A stretch of 64,000 bases of DNA from the NCBI GenBank assembly GCA_963708905.1, contig CAVPUV010000081.1, positions 124,001-188,000 on the forward strand. Direction: 5' to 3'. This DNA comes from SHZL01 sp963708905 (GTDB lineage Bacteria > Pseudomonadota > Gammaproteobacteria > Xanthomonadales > SZUA-36). Within the stretch, counting starts at the first letter, position 1; each line of letters begins with the position of its first letter. The notes beneath the pieces are model-generated. The model saw only the letters and a list, made by a program, of their open reading frames with translations. It ran no database searches and was not told the origin of the DNA. The position numbers were made by a program, and so were the translations under genes. Positions 18,016-26,641 of the stretch are shown here, piece after piece.

Positions 18016-20262
18016 TCAGAACCTGTAGGTGTAGGAACCCGTGATCAGGATAATGTTGTAATTTGCGGCGCTTTCCCCCAGCGTCAACACATCAGACAGC
18101 GTATTGGGAAGCACGTTGTCGAGTGCGAAGTCGGTCGAATCCAGTTCGCCGTTCTCAACTGAAAGCCGAATGCTGGAACGCTCGCCGATATCCAGACTGC
18201 CCCAGGCGCCGATGGAAAGCAACCTGCTGGTCAATTCCGGCAGAGGCGCCGTGGTGAGGGTCACGGCCGTGACATCGATCAGGCTTTCGGTCTTGGAGTA
18301 CGTATAGTCGAACCCCAGGCTGAAGCCTTTCCATCCCTGGTTGGCGCCGATTTCAGAAAAAGCCAGCGAGACATTGTAGGTATCGACGTTATCATCGGTG
18401 TCGGCAAACCAGACTCTGTCCGGGTCCTGCGCCTGAATCCGGTTGCTGAACGCAAGGCTGGATTGCGAGGCGTCGAACTCTTCCCTGGTGTAGTACGCGG
18501 TCAGTGAAACGTTCGCCATCGGGTTCCAGCCGAAATCGATCGTGCCGGAACGGATCTTGGCGTCGTTCAAACCGAAGAACCCTTCGTCGTAATCATCCTT
18601 GAAGTAACTCCCGGACAGGCCGATATTAAACTCGGGGATCGGGAAAACATCGGCGCGGAAGCGGAATTCATCCCGATCGCGGTCCGTGAGGTAGTATTTT
18701 CTCAGCAAGGGGTGATTTTCAAAACCGTCTTCGGCAATCACACCTGGCAGAAACGATTCGATCAACAGCGCATTGCCAATATAGGTGTCCACGTCCCGAT
18801 CGGAGTTGCGATAATCGAAAGTGAATGCCGCAGTTTCCAGGCCGCTAAACTTGATGCCGGCCAGCCAGGTGTACTCTTCCGAGTTGGTAACCTCTGAATA
18901 ATCGCGGTTGTAATCAGCATACTCGATGCCACCCTTGATGCGGATACCGTGGGCAAAGCGGTAGGTGGCGACCGCATCGCCAGTTTCCTTGCGGTAACTG
19001 AAAGGCAGGTTGATGCGGCCAACCTGATCAGCCCGTTGATCCTGGGAATCACCGCCGATATAGGGATACACCGCTTGCGGTGTCTTGTTATCGCGGTCAT
19101 CGTAATGGTAGTTGAGAGCCAGGTTGAGGCGCCGCTGCAACTGGGTAGTCAGACGGACGTTGATCATGGTGGTGTCAATCTTGGCGTCCAGCGAAGTAAA
19201 CGGTACCGGCGTATGCACCACCAAGTCGGAATTGACTGTATAAGGCAACAGCGGGTCTTCGTCCTGTTCCATCTGGCCGAAAGCAACATCGGCGCTGATG
19301 CGCGTGGACGGGGTCAGGTTGAAGCTCCCGTAGGTCTTGAATTGTACATAGCTGTTGTCCGGTTCCAGAGCGAGGCGGCCCTGGGCGCCCGGAAAGCTGA
19401 CGCCATTGGCCCAGCCATCCTCGCGCCCAAAAGCGTTCTGCCAAGTCAGTGCGGGTTTATCATTGTTGAAGAACGAGGCGTAAACGCCAAGGCCGAATTG
19501 CACCCGCGCGGTGCCGTAGTTGAACATGGCCTCGATGTTGTCGGTGTTGTAGTCGACCGGTGCCGGCAGGATCACCGCACGCGCGTTGTTAGGGAAATTA
19601 CCGAAGATGCCGCCAATCGTGCGCACGCCCTTCTTGGTCTCATGCCGGTAATCGACAACCATGCTCAAGGAGCGGCCGAGCTTGCGGTCATAACTCAGAT
19701 CCAGGCGGCGGCGTTTGGTATCGACCTTCAGATTGACCAGGTTTTCCTGCAGCGTCAGAAAACCGCCCGTATCACTGCTGCCCGGGGCTACTTCCCAGCT
19801 TGCGGGGAGTGTCAGCGTGTCGGAGCCGACGCCCAGGTATGGCGTCAAGCCATCATCAAAGCGGTTATTGGGCATTTCACGGTAGTCGGCTTTGAATGAT
19901 TGCGTTCCCTGGTCATTGAATTTGAACTCAACGCGGCGCGAATCCAGGCCCAGCCGCCAACCTTGCAGGCTCCAGCGCAGGGTGTCATCGCTGTCCCACT
20001 TGGGACGCTTGTCGATGCGAAAATCGACCAGCGCTTCTGCGCCATCGTCAGTCAGCCCGCTGTATTTGCCATAATGGTAGGAATCATCGTCGAGGTAGTA
20101 CAGGCCTACGGTGACCTCGGACTCCACCGCCACTTTCTCCGTGGTCTCGGGTTTGGCGCCGTCCGGGGAAGACGGATCTTCACCCTGCCCCCACGCCATC
20201 AGCGGCAGGGTCAGCACAGCCAGGACCACCCATTTCATATTGACTTTTTTGTGTGTATTCAT
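18016..20262 (-). CDS. mtrB: MtrB/PioB-family outer-membrane porin for a decaheme cytochrome
   Basis: A 748-residue outer-membrane beta-barrel. A signal peptide (about residues 9-25, ending AWGQ) is followed by VTVGLYYLDDDSYHYGKYSGL, the typical MtrB/PioB opening, then alternating amphipathic strands and the C-terminal aromatic SYTYRF. Family members sheath a periplasmic decaheme cytochrome so electrons cross the outer membrane, in metal reduction (MtrB) or Fe(II) oxidation (PioB, MtoB). The N-terminal CXXC found in Shewanella MtrB is not visible here. It follows the decaheme gene by 30 bases. Confidence 0.88.
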   Translation of the reverse strand: MNTHKKVNMKWVVLAVLTLPLMAWGQGEDPSSPDGAKPETTEKVAVESEVTVGLYYLDDDSYHYGKYSGLTDDGAEALVDFRIDKRPKWDSDDTLRWSLQGWRLGLDSRRVEFKFNDQGTQSFKADYREMPNNRFDDGLTPYLGVGSDTLTLPASWEVAPGSSDTGGFLTLQENLVNLKVDTKRRRLDLSYDRKLGRSLSMVVDYRHETKKGVRTIGGIFGNFPNNARAVILPAPVDYNTDNIEAMFNYGTARVQFGLGVYASFFNNDKPALTWQNAFGREDGWANGVSFPGAQGRLALEPDNSYVQFKTYGSFNLTPSTRISADVAFGQMEQDEDPLLPYTVNSDLVVHTPVPFTSLDAKIDTTMINVRLTTQLQRRLNLALNYHYDDRDNKTPQAVYPYIGGDSQDQRADQVGRINLPFSYRKETGDAVATYRFAHGIRIKGGIEYADYNRDYSEVTNSEEYTWLAGIKFSGLETAAFTFDYRNSDRDVDTYIGNALLIESFLPGVIAEDGFENHPLLRKYYLTDRDRDEFRFRADVFPIPEFNIGLSGSYFKDDYDEGFFGLNDAKIRSGTIDFGWNPMANVSLTAYYTREEFDASQSSLAFSNRIQAQDPDRVWFADTDDNVDTYNVSLAFSEIGANQGWKGFSLGFDYTYSKTESLIDVTAVTLTTAPLPELTSRLLSIGAWGSLDIGERSSIRLSVENGELDSTDFALDNVLPNTLSDVLTLGESAANYNIILITGSYTYRF

Positions 20263-20292
20263 CGTGCGTCTCCTGCACCGGATACGGACCGG

Positions 20293-21285
20293 TCAACGGG
20301 TAAACCGGGCGCCGGATGGATGATTGGAACCGTGGACTTGCGAATGGCAGTTCAGGCACTGCTTGCCCAGTATTCGCTCATCGGCACCATCGGGTGGAAT
20401 GCCGTCGCCGCTGTAAACGGTACTTGGGTGGCGCGCGGATGCGTGGCATTGCTGACACAACCACGGTTGCCTGGCAACCAGCAAGTTTTCGTAATTGGAG
20501 CCATGCGGCGTATGGCAGTTGGTGCAATCCTCACGTACCGGCGCGTGTTCCCACAGCAGAGGGCCGCGTTTCTCGGCATGGCAGTCATAACAGGTTTCAT
20601 TGATGGTATTGCGCACCAGCAAAGAGGGGCCACTGCTTCCATGCGGCTTATGACAATCGGTGCATGCCATCAGTCCGGTGTGCGACACTGCCGCGCTGGA
20701 TGCCTGTACCGGATGGCGGGATTGACGCAGGAACTGGGCACGCTGTTCCTGGTGGCATTGGAAACAGACCTGCGGCTGCGTTTCCAGCGTCAGAACAGCA
20801 TCTTCGGCCTCGTGGACGACATGGCAGTCAACACAAGCCACGCTCTCGATGTCATGTGTGCTTCCCGGCCAGTGAAAGCGGGCGTCATCGGCATGACAGC
20901 TGAGGCATACTGCATTTTTGTCTTCAGCCGGCGTATCGCGGCTGAAGGTTATCGGCGGCAGCAGGCGGGAACCATCAGCCTGTTTTTTCATGTGCTCCTT
21001 GGCGGGGCCGTGGCAGGTTTCGCAGTCGTGATTGCCGGCGCCAAATGGTGAGTTGGGGTCGGCACTCGATCCCATGGGGGTCAGGAAAATTTCATGTGCC
21101 GGCTTATCCTTGCCTTCCTTGTGGCAGGTCATGCACTGCTTCACGCCCTTGGAATATTCGCCGGTCATCGAGGCGTGTTCACCTCCAGCCGCGAGCGCCG
21201 GAACCGTGATGGCGAAATACAGCATCATCGACATCAAAGTGGTGCTTGCGGTGAAAACGCGATTCTTTTCTGGTTGCTTGCTCAT
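20293..21285 (-). CDS. mtrA: Decaheme c-type cytochrome (MtrA/DmsE family)
   Basis: A 330-residue periplasmic cytochrome with a signal peptide ending about PALAAGGEH. Ten CXXCH motifs are present: CMTCH, CETCH, CLSCH, CVDCH, CFQCH, CTDCH, CYDCH, CTNCH, CQQCH and CLNCH. Size, heme count and the adjacent MtrB make it the electron-conducting core of a porin-cytochrome conduit. I use the ATG at 21285; an in-frame GTG lies four codons upstream. A class II FNR-type promoter lies upstream. No MtrC/OmcA surface cytochrome and no DmsAB genes are in the window, so MtrA, PioA, MtoA or DmsE function cannot be distinguished. Confidence 0.9.
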   Translation of the reverse strand: MSKQPEKNRVFTASTTLMSMMLYFAITVPALAAGGEHASMTGEYSKGVKQCMTCHKEGKDKPAHEIFLTPMGSSADPNSPFGAGNHDCETCHGPAKEHMKKQADGSRLLPPITFSRDTPAEDKNAVCLSCHADDARFHWPGSTHDIESVACVDCHVVHEAEDAVLTLETQPQVCFQCHQEQRAQFLRQSRHPVQASSAAVSHTGLMACTDCHKPHGSSGPSLLVRNTINETCYDCHAEKRGPLLWEHAPVREDCTNCHTPHGSNYENLLVARQPWLCQQCHASARHPSTVYSGDGIPPDGADERILGKQCLNCHSQVHGSNHPSGARFTR

Positions 21286-21389
21286 GTCCCTACCCACTCT
21301 GTTATTTATTTCGCTTGGGGCGTCCCGAGATTGTTAAAGACTAGTTAAATATCGGTGCGCTGATTATGCATTACATGTGAAATAAAGCG

Positions 21390-21403
21390 ATGATTCATGT
21401 CAA
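21390..21403 (-). promoter_or_regulatory. FNR/FixK-type site upstream of the decaheme gene
   Basis: Minus-strand TTGAC-ATGA-ATCAT matches the TTGA(T/C)-N4-(A/G)TCAA dyad except for the last base. A CATAAT hexamer at 21368-21363 would put the site at about -41, the class II activator position, with a start near 21355. Confidence 0.55.
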
Positions 21404-21480
21404 CTCATACTTCATCCTCAAGGGTGCTCACTCCGGACTCAAACAGGTGTCGTTCAGCAGAGCCCATTTGAAGGGGCAAT

Positions 21481-21873
21481 TCAGTTGTTTTGAGCGCCCT
21501 GGTCTATCCACAGCCGGATGGTATCAAGCTCTTCCTGGGTAGCGCCCACCGGCTTTCCATGCGGCATTTTGATCGATGGATCGGCACGCCCTTCCATCAG
21601 CACCAGCATGTTGCTGCCGAGACTGTCCCCGGCAATGATCATCGGGCCGTTCCGGGTGCCTGCCATCAGGTGATCATAGTTTTCTGTGTTGAAGCCGCTG
21701 GCAACATATCCCTCACCTCCGGGGAGGTGGCACTCGATGCAGTACTTGTCGATGATCGGCTTCACATTCTGTGAATAGCTGACCATCTTTTCTTCCTTGT
21801 GGCAGCTGGCAGTAGCGATCGATACCAGGAAGGCCAGTATTATCGTAGCAGCCGTTCCGTTGAAGATAGTCAT
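21481..21873 (-). CDS. Monoheme c-type cytochrome lipoprotein
   Basis: A 130-residue protein with a hydrophobic N-terminus and an ATASC lipobox, then a single CIECH heme site in YSQNVKPIIDKYCIECHLPGG, and MPHGKP whose Met is a plausible sixth ligand. The pattern resembles the short cytochrome domain found with planctomycete-type PSCyt1 proteins. It probably anchors in a membrane and feeds the adjacent decaheme conduit. GGGAG precedes the start. It lies between two FNR-type sites and is not tightly linked to a neighbour. Confidence 0.75.
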   Translation of the reverse strand: MTIFNGTAATIILAFLVSIATASCHKEEKMVSYSQNVKPIIDKYCIECHLPGGEGYVASGFNTENYDHLMAGTRNGPMIIAGDSLGSNMLVLMEGRADPSIKMPHGKPVGATQEELDTIRLWIDQGAQNN

Positions 21874-22024
21874 ATGATTCTCCCGGTTTCCATGGTGATT
21901 GAGATTTTTGCCGGTAATCCGCAGGATATGCCAATGTATTGTCTCATTAATGTACGTAAACGCACATACCGTTTGGAGAAATACGATTTCTTGCGGAAAC
22001 TACCGCTGAGGAGCCTTTCTTCCC

Positions 22025-22038
22025 ATGACGAAGGTCAA
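22025..22038 (-). promoter_or_regulatory. FNR/FixK-type site in the hemY / monoheme cytochrome gap
   Basis: Minus-strand TTGAC-CTTC-GTCAT. At class II spacing the -10 would be TAGTTT (22002-21997), driving the monoheme cytochrome gene with a 117-base leader. The -10 is weak, so this site is less secure than the others. Confidence 0.4.
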
Positions 22039-22112
22039 CTAAACGAAATTTTTGAACCACGGGCGCCGGAGAAAGGATTAAATTCAGCCCCAACATGCTG
22101 TTTGAGCTTGAA

Positions 22113-22127
22113 CCCGCATAATGCGGG
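22113..22127. other. Perfect CCCGCA-TAA-TGCGGG hairpin upstream of hemY
   Basis: A six-pair stem with a three-base loop lies 34 bases before the hemY start. No T-run follows on either strand, so it is more likely an operator or RNA hairpin than a terminator. Confidence 0.35.
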
Positions 22128-22161
22128 CTAATTATATGAATTCCTGGTGTGGTACAACAAG

Positions 22162-23547
22162 ATGAAGATTGCCATCGTCGGAGCAGGTATATCCGGTCTG
22201 TCAACTGCTCAGGCGATTCTATCCAGGAATCCGCAGGCAGAGATCGTGGTATTCGAGTCGCGGCAAAGAGTCGGTGGCAAAGTGTGGACCGAAACCAGCG
22301 CCGAGGGATTTCTTTGTGAGGGTGGAGTCAACGGTTTCCTCGACAAGATCCCCAGAACGCTGGAGTTGTGCAAAGAAATCGGGCTCATTCCTGTTGCAGC
22401 CAATGCTGCTGCTCAACAAAGATACGTCTTCAGCCAACAGACGTTGCACAGGCTCCCGGAAAAACCTGCAGAATTCCTGACTTCCCGCTTACTGAGCGTT
22501 GCCGGGCGCTGGCGGGTCCTGTTCGAGACCCTGGCTGGTGGAACCGACAAGGAAGATGAAACCCTGGCGGAATTCGGCACCCGGCGGCTGGGACGTGAAG
22601 CATTTGAAAAACTGATCGATCCCATGGCTTCGGGCGTATTCGCCGGTGACGCCACAAAGATGAGCCTGAAGAGTTGCTTTCCCCGTATACACGATCTGGA
22701 AGCAGAATATGGCAGCCTCATTCGCGCGCTGGTCAAACTGCAACTGAAGGCGCGGCGCGAGGGAAAAAAGAACACATCAGGCCCCGGCCCAGGGGGCAGG
22801 CTGACTTCATTCAGCGATGGTATGGGTGTGCTGACCGACAGGCTGGCAGCTGTGCTCGGGTCCAGGATCCGGACGGCTTCGCCGGTCGCGGGTATTTCCC
22901 GTAAGGGCGGGGGCTACACACTGCACATGGGGCATGGCGCGGATGAGGAGACCGACGTGCTGATCCTGGCCATTCCCGCTTATGCTCAGGCACGGATATT
23001 GCGGGATTATGAGCCGGAACTTGCCTGCCTGCTGGATGGCATCGAGTACCCCGCGCTGTCGGTGGTTTGTCTTGGTTACTCTAAAAAACCAGACGGGCGG
23101 TACCCCGATGGCTTTGGCTTTCTGGTGCCATCAAGCGAACAGCGGTCCATCCTTGGCACTATCGTGGATTCCAACGTGTTTGCGGGGCGGGCACCCGAAG
23201 GAACCATGCTGCTTCGCACCATGGTGGGCGGCGCCAGGACACCCCGGCTGGCCGCATTGCCCGATGGCCAGCTGATCGATCAGGTCAGGGCGGACTTGAA
23301 GGATATTGCCGGTCTCTCGGCCGAGCCTTGCTTCAGCCGGATTTTCCGGCATGAAAAAGCGATTCCGCAGTACCTTGTGGGGCATGCGGCGCGGCTGGAA
23401 GCCATTACCCGGGTTCTGACCAGGCACCACGGTTTGGTGCTGACCGGCAACGCGTTACGGGGGGTCAGCCTGAATGATTGCGTCGTCAATGCCTGGAAGA
23501 CAGCCGAATCACTGGTACCGATAGCTGTCAAGGGCAAGGCGGCATGA
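22162..23547 (+). CDS. hemY: Protoporphyrinogen oxidase, FAD-dependent (HemY type)
   Basis: A 461-residue flavoprotein for the penultimate step of heme synthesis. The FAD dinucleotide loop IVGAGISGLSTA opens the protein, followed by EIVVFESRQRVGGKVWTE; DPMASGVFAGDATKMSLKSCFP is a HemY-specific segment and LTGNALRGVSLNDCV the C-terminal FAD contact. I start at the ATG at 22162, five codons into the open frame, because the family begins with the FAD loop. HemY uses oxygen; many gammaproteobacteria use HemG or HemJ instead. Its stop overlaps the kinase start (ATGA), coupling heme synthesis to the adjacent heme-motif kinase. Confidence 0.88.
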   Translation: MKIAIVGAGISGLSTAQAILSRNPQAEIVVFESRQRVGGKVWTETSAEGFLCEGGVNGFLDKIPRTLELCKEIGLIPVAANAAAQQRYVFSQQTLHRLPEKPAEFLTSRLLSVAGRWRVLFETLAGGTDKEDETLAEFGTRRLGREAFEKLIDPMASGVFAGDATKMSLKSCFPRIHDLEAEYGSLIRALVKLQLKARREGKKNTSGPGPGGRLTSFSDGMGVLTDRLAAVLGSRIRTASPVAGISRKGGGYTLHMGHGADEETDVLILAIPAYAQARILRDYEPELACLLDGIEYPALSVVCLGYSKKPDGRYPDGFGFLVPSSEQRSILGTIVDSNVFAGRAPEGTMLLRTMVGGARTPRLAALPDGQLIDQVRADLKDIAGLSAEPCFSRIFRHEKAIPQYLVGHAARLEAITRVLTRHHGLVLTGNALRGVSLNDCVVNAWKTAESLVPIAVKGKAA

Positions 23548-25163
23548 ACCGGAACAGCCTTAAATTCAAGGTCGGTTTCTACATGGTGATCGCGCTCACG
23601 GCCGTGGCTTTTCTGTTTACTGTGCTGGTTGTGAGCAAAAGCCGGACGGAACTGCTGCAGCAGGCGGTCAGCAACGCCGCACAGTTATCGCAAACGATCA
23701 TCAAGAGCACGCGTTTTGCGATGCTGGAGAACAAGCCTTCTTTCGTCGACCAGATTGTCCAGGATGTTGCCGCCCATGAGGATATCGACAAGGTCCGCAT
23801 ACTGAGTAAGAACGGCACGATAATCCATTCTTCCTATGCAGCGGAAAGAGGCCAGCAGGTAGACCAGGAGGCGGAAGCCTGCCTGGCCTGTCACCTGGTT
23901 GAACAAGGGCGCAAAGAGAACCGCATGACAGGACGACCGAGAATTTTCTCAGACCCGGATGGCAGGCGCATGCTCGGCAGCACGGCGGTGATTCGAAACG
24001 AGCCGTCGTGCTGGAACAGCGGTTGTCACGTGCACAAGAAAAGTCAATCTGTGCTCGGGGTCCTGGATATCGTCTATCCGCTTGCCAGGATCGACCAGAC
24101 AATACGCGCCAGCACTTTGGCCACGATCGGTCTGGCGCTGGGCTTTGTCCTGGCAGCAGCCCTGCTTGTCAGTTACCTGGTGAATCGCATGGTGTACCTG
24201 CCGCTACGGGATCTGGAATCCGGCGCCGGGAGACTCGCCGCGGGCGACCTCGAGAACACCATTCCGGTACGCAGCAAAGATGAGCTCGGTCAGCTGGCGG
24301 CTTCTTTCAACAGCATGACCGGGGCTTTGCGCAAATCCCGTGAGGAACTGCAGGAGTGGGGCCGCACCCTGGAGGAAAAGGTCCAGAAAGCCACCCGGGA
24401 TCTTCAACTCGCCCACGCCGAGACCGCCCGCGGAGAGAAATTGGCTTCAGTCGGCCTGCTTGCCGCAGGGATCGCACATGAACTGAACAGTCCCCTGACC
24501 GGAGTCCTCACTTTTTCCCATCTGGTCAGAAAACAGATGCCGGAAGGAAGCCCCCAGGCGGAGGACCTTGACCTGGTAATCCAGGAAACCAAAAGATGCG
24601 CCGCAATCATCCGTCGCCTGCTGGATTTTGCGCGGGAAAAAACACCAGAAAAGAAATTCTCCGATATCAATGCACTCATCACTGAAACTGCCCATCTGAT
24701 TGAACAGTCGGCACATGTTGAAGATATTGAAATCATTTTGCTTCTCGAAGAAAATTTACCCCCCATCTGGATTGATGAAGACCTGATCAAGCAGGTATTC
24801 ATGAATATCATGGTGAATGCGCAGCACGCCATTGAAGGCAAAGGCAGCATCACCATTCGATCCCGCTATTGCCCTGAATACACGATTAATGAAGCTGGAG
24901 CCAGTCCGGTTCCAATGGTCGAAATCGCCATAGCCGATACGGGTTGCGGTATTCCCAAGGACCATCTCCCGCGCATTTTTGATCCTTTCTTCACCACCAA
25001 GGCAGTTGGCAAGGGGACTGGCCTGGGCTTGTCTGTCAGCCACGGCACCATACGAGCACATGGCGGAGAAATAGTGGTGACAAGTACCGTTGGGCGGGGA
25101 TCGGAATTCCGCATTTATCTGCCTGTCGGGGGAAACGACAACAACACCGGGAGTGAGGAATGA
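23544..25163 (+). CDS. Sensor histidine kinase with periplasmic heme-binding motifs
   Basis: A 539-residue membrane kinase. Helices at about 10-30 and 190-213 bracket a 160-residue periplasmic domain containing CLACH (113-117) and CWNSGCH (156-162), a CXXCH and a CX4CH heme c attachment motif. Then come HAMP (214-265), a coiled linker, HisKA with His312 in AAGIAHELNSPLTG, and a complete HATPase (N-box VNAQHAI, G1 DTGCGIP, G2 GKGTGLGLSV). Periplasmic heme c domains in signalling proteins are known to sense redox state or gases. It overlaps hemY and the sigma-54 regulator by four bases each, so it should phosphorylate that regulator. Confidence 0.88.
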   Translation: MNRNSLKFKVGFYMVIALTAVAFLFTVLVVSKSRTELLQQAVSNAAQLSQTIIKSTRFAMLENKPSFVDQIVQDVAAHEDIDKVRILSKNGTIIHSSYAAERGQQVDQEAEACLACHLVEQGRKENRMTGRPRIFSDPDGRRMLGSTAVIRNEPSCWNSGCHVHKKSQSVLGVLDIVYPLARIDQTIRASTLATIGLALGFVLAAALLVSYLVNRMVYLPLRDLESGAGRLAAGDLENTIPVRSKDELGQLAASFNSMTGALRKSREELQEWGRTLEEKVQKATRDLQLAHAETARGEKLASVGLLAAGIAHELNSPLTGVLTFSHLVRKQMPEGSPQAEDLDLVIQETKRCAAIIRRLLDFAREKTPEKKFSDINALITETAHLIEQSAHVEDIEIILLLEENLPPIWIDEDLIKQVFMNIMVNAQHAIEGKGSITIRSRYCPEYTINEAGASPVPMVEIAIADTGCGIPKDHLPRIFDPFFTTKAVGKGTGLGLSVSHGTIRAHGGEIVVTSTVGRGSEFRIYLPVGGNDNNTGSEE

Positions 25164-26578
25164 AAGGGCGAATACTGATCGCTGACGATGAGGAAATTGT
25201 GATCAGGAGTTGCCTGCGCATACTCTCTGCCGGCGATTATCAAATCGACACCGCACGGGATGGACTGGAAGCCCTGAGAAAGGTCTCCGACAACGATTAC
25301 GATGTGCTGATTCTCGATATCAAGATGCCAAAAATCGATGGCTTGGAAGTCTTGCAGCGCGTCAAGGAAGCGCACCCCGATATCGATGTCATCATGATGA
25401 CCGGCCTGCATGAAATCGAAACCGCCGTGCAGGCGATGAAGCTGGGCGCTTTCGACTACCTGCCCAAGCCTTTTGATCCGGAAGAATTCGCCATGGTCGT
25501 GGAGCGGGCGTTCGAGCGCCGGCGCCTGATGCAGGAAAACCTGACGCTGAAAAATGAAGTCAGCACCAAGTATCGTTTTGAAAATATCATTGGTTCCAGC
25601 CCGCCAATGCAGAATGTTTACCGCTTGATCGCCCGCTGCGCTCCCACCAACAGCACCGTGATGCTGCGGGGAGACAGTGGCACCGGCAAGGAACTTATCG
25701 CCCGCGCCATTCACTACAACAGCCTGCGCAAGGACAAGGCCTTTGTGCCGGTTGATTGCACCACGCTGAGTGAAGGCGTTCTGGAAAGTGAGCTGTTTGG
25801 ACACGTCAAGGGCTCCTTCACAGGTGCGGTAAGCAACAAAAAAGGCCTGTTCGAGATGGCCGAGGGAGGCACCCTGTTCCTGGACGAAATCGGTAATATT
25901 TCGCTATCTACCCAAGCTAAACTGCTTCGCTTCATTGAAGAGCGGGAGTTCAAGGCAGTTGGCGACACCCGCACCCAGGCCGTCAATATCAGGCTGATCA
26001 CCGCTACCCATAAAGACCTGGAAGCCATGGTTGCCGATGGCTCGTTCCGCGAAGATCTGTACTACCGGATCAATATATTCCCCATCGAGATTCCGCCGTT
26101 GCGTGAGCGCCGTGACGATATTCCGGCACTCGCCTTTCATTTCCTGAAGATATTCAGCAAGGAAGTGGATCATAAGGTCATCGAGTTCTCTGCCGGGGCG
26201 ATGAACCTGCTGATGAACCATGACTGGCCAGGCAACGTGCGGGAACTGGAAAATGTCGTGCACCGGGCAGTGATCCTGGCCAATGATGAAATTATCCGCC
26301 AGGCCCACCTGGTGAATCTCATCGACATGCTGCCACACCTCGACCTGGATGTGCCAAGGACCAGCGAGGAACTCAAACACATCAAGAAAATGGCACGCGA
26401 AAAGTCGGTGGAAAATGTCGAGAGGCATTTTGTGCTCGCGGCGTTGAAAAGAAACGGTTGGAATGTGACCCGCAGCGCCGAGGATACCGGTATGCAACGC
26501 AGTAATTTCCAGACCCTGATGAAAAAATACGATATCCGGGTTCGCGACACGGAACAGAATCAGGGGAACTCTGATTAA
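25160..26578 (+). CDS. Sigma-54-dependent response regulator (NtrC family)
   Basis: A 472-residue activator: receiver domain with Asp53 in LILDIKMP, AAA+ domain with Walker A GDSGTGKE (171-178), GSFTGA (218-223) that contacts sigma-54, Walker B LFLDEIGN, arginine finger LRERRDDIP, and a C-terminal Fis-type helix-turn-helix (NVTRSAEDTGMQRSNFQTLMKKY). The GAFTGA loop has Ser for the first Ala, a tolerated variant. The cognate kinase is immediately upstream. The only clear sigma-54 promoter I found lies 3.3 kb away at 29854-29870, in front of a cytochrome operon, and is the obvious target. Confidence 0.92.
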   Translation: MKGRILIADDEEIVIRSCLRILSAGDYQIDTARDGLEALRKVSDNDYDVLILDIKMPKIDGLEVLQRVKEAHPDIDVIMMTGLHEIETAVQAMKLGAFDYLPKPFDPEEFAMVVERAFERRRLMQENLTLKNEVSTKYRFENIIGSSPPMQNVYRLIARCAPTNSTVMLRGDSGTGKELIARAIHYNSLRKDKAFVPVDCTTLSEGVLESELFGHVKGSFTGAVSNKKGLFEMAEGGTLFLDEIGNISLSTQAKLLRFIEEREFKAVGDTRTQAVNIRLITATHKDLEAMVADGSFREDLYYRINIFPIEIPPLRERRDDIPALAFHFLKIFSKEVDHKVIEFSAGAMNLLMNHDWPGNVRELENVVHRAVILANDEIIRQAHLVNLIDMLPHLDLDVPRTSEELKHIKKMAREKSVENVERHFVLAALKRNGWNVTRSAEDTGMQRSNFQTLMKKYDIRVRDTEQNQGNSD

Positions 26579-26604
26579 TTCAGAGCTTTTTTCAGACAGA
26601 AGAA

Positions 26605-26625
26605 GGCCCCGATAAAACCGGGGCC
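26605..26625 (-). terminator. Hairpin terminator between convergent operons
   Basis: GGCCCCG / CGGGGCC stem with a seven-base loop. On the minus strand it is followed by TTCTTCTGTCTG, so it probably ends the cytochrome b operon; it may also slow transcripts from the regulator gene. Confidence 0.5.
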
Positions 26626-26641
26626 GGCTGATGCTCTCCCT

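Noticed and set aside
21874..21960. TGGCATATCCTGC as a sigma-54 promoter before the monoheme cytochrome
   Set aside because: The GG-to-GC spacing is ten bases rather than twelve.
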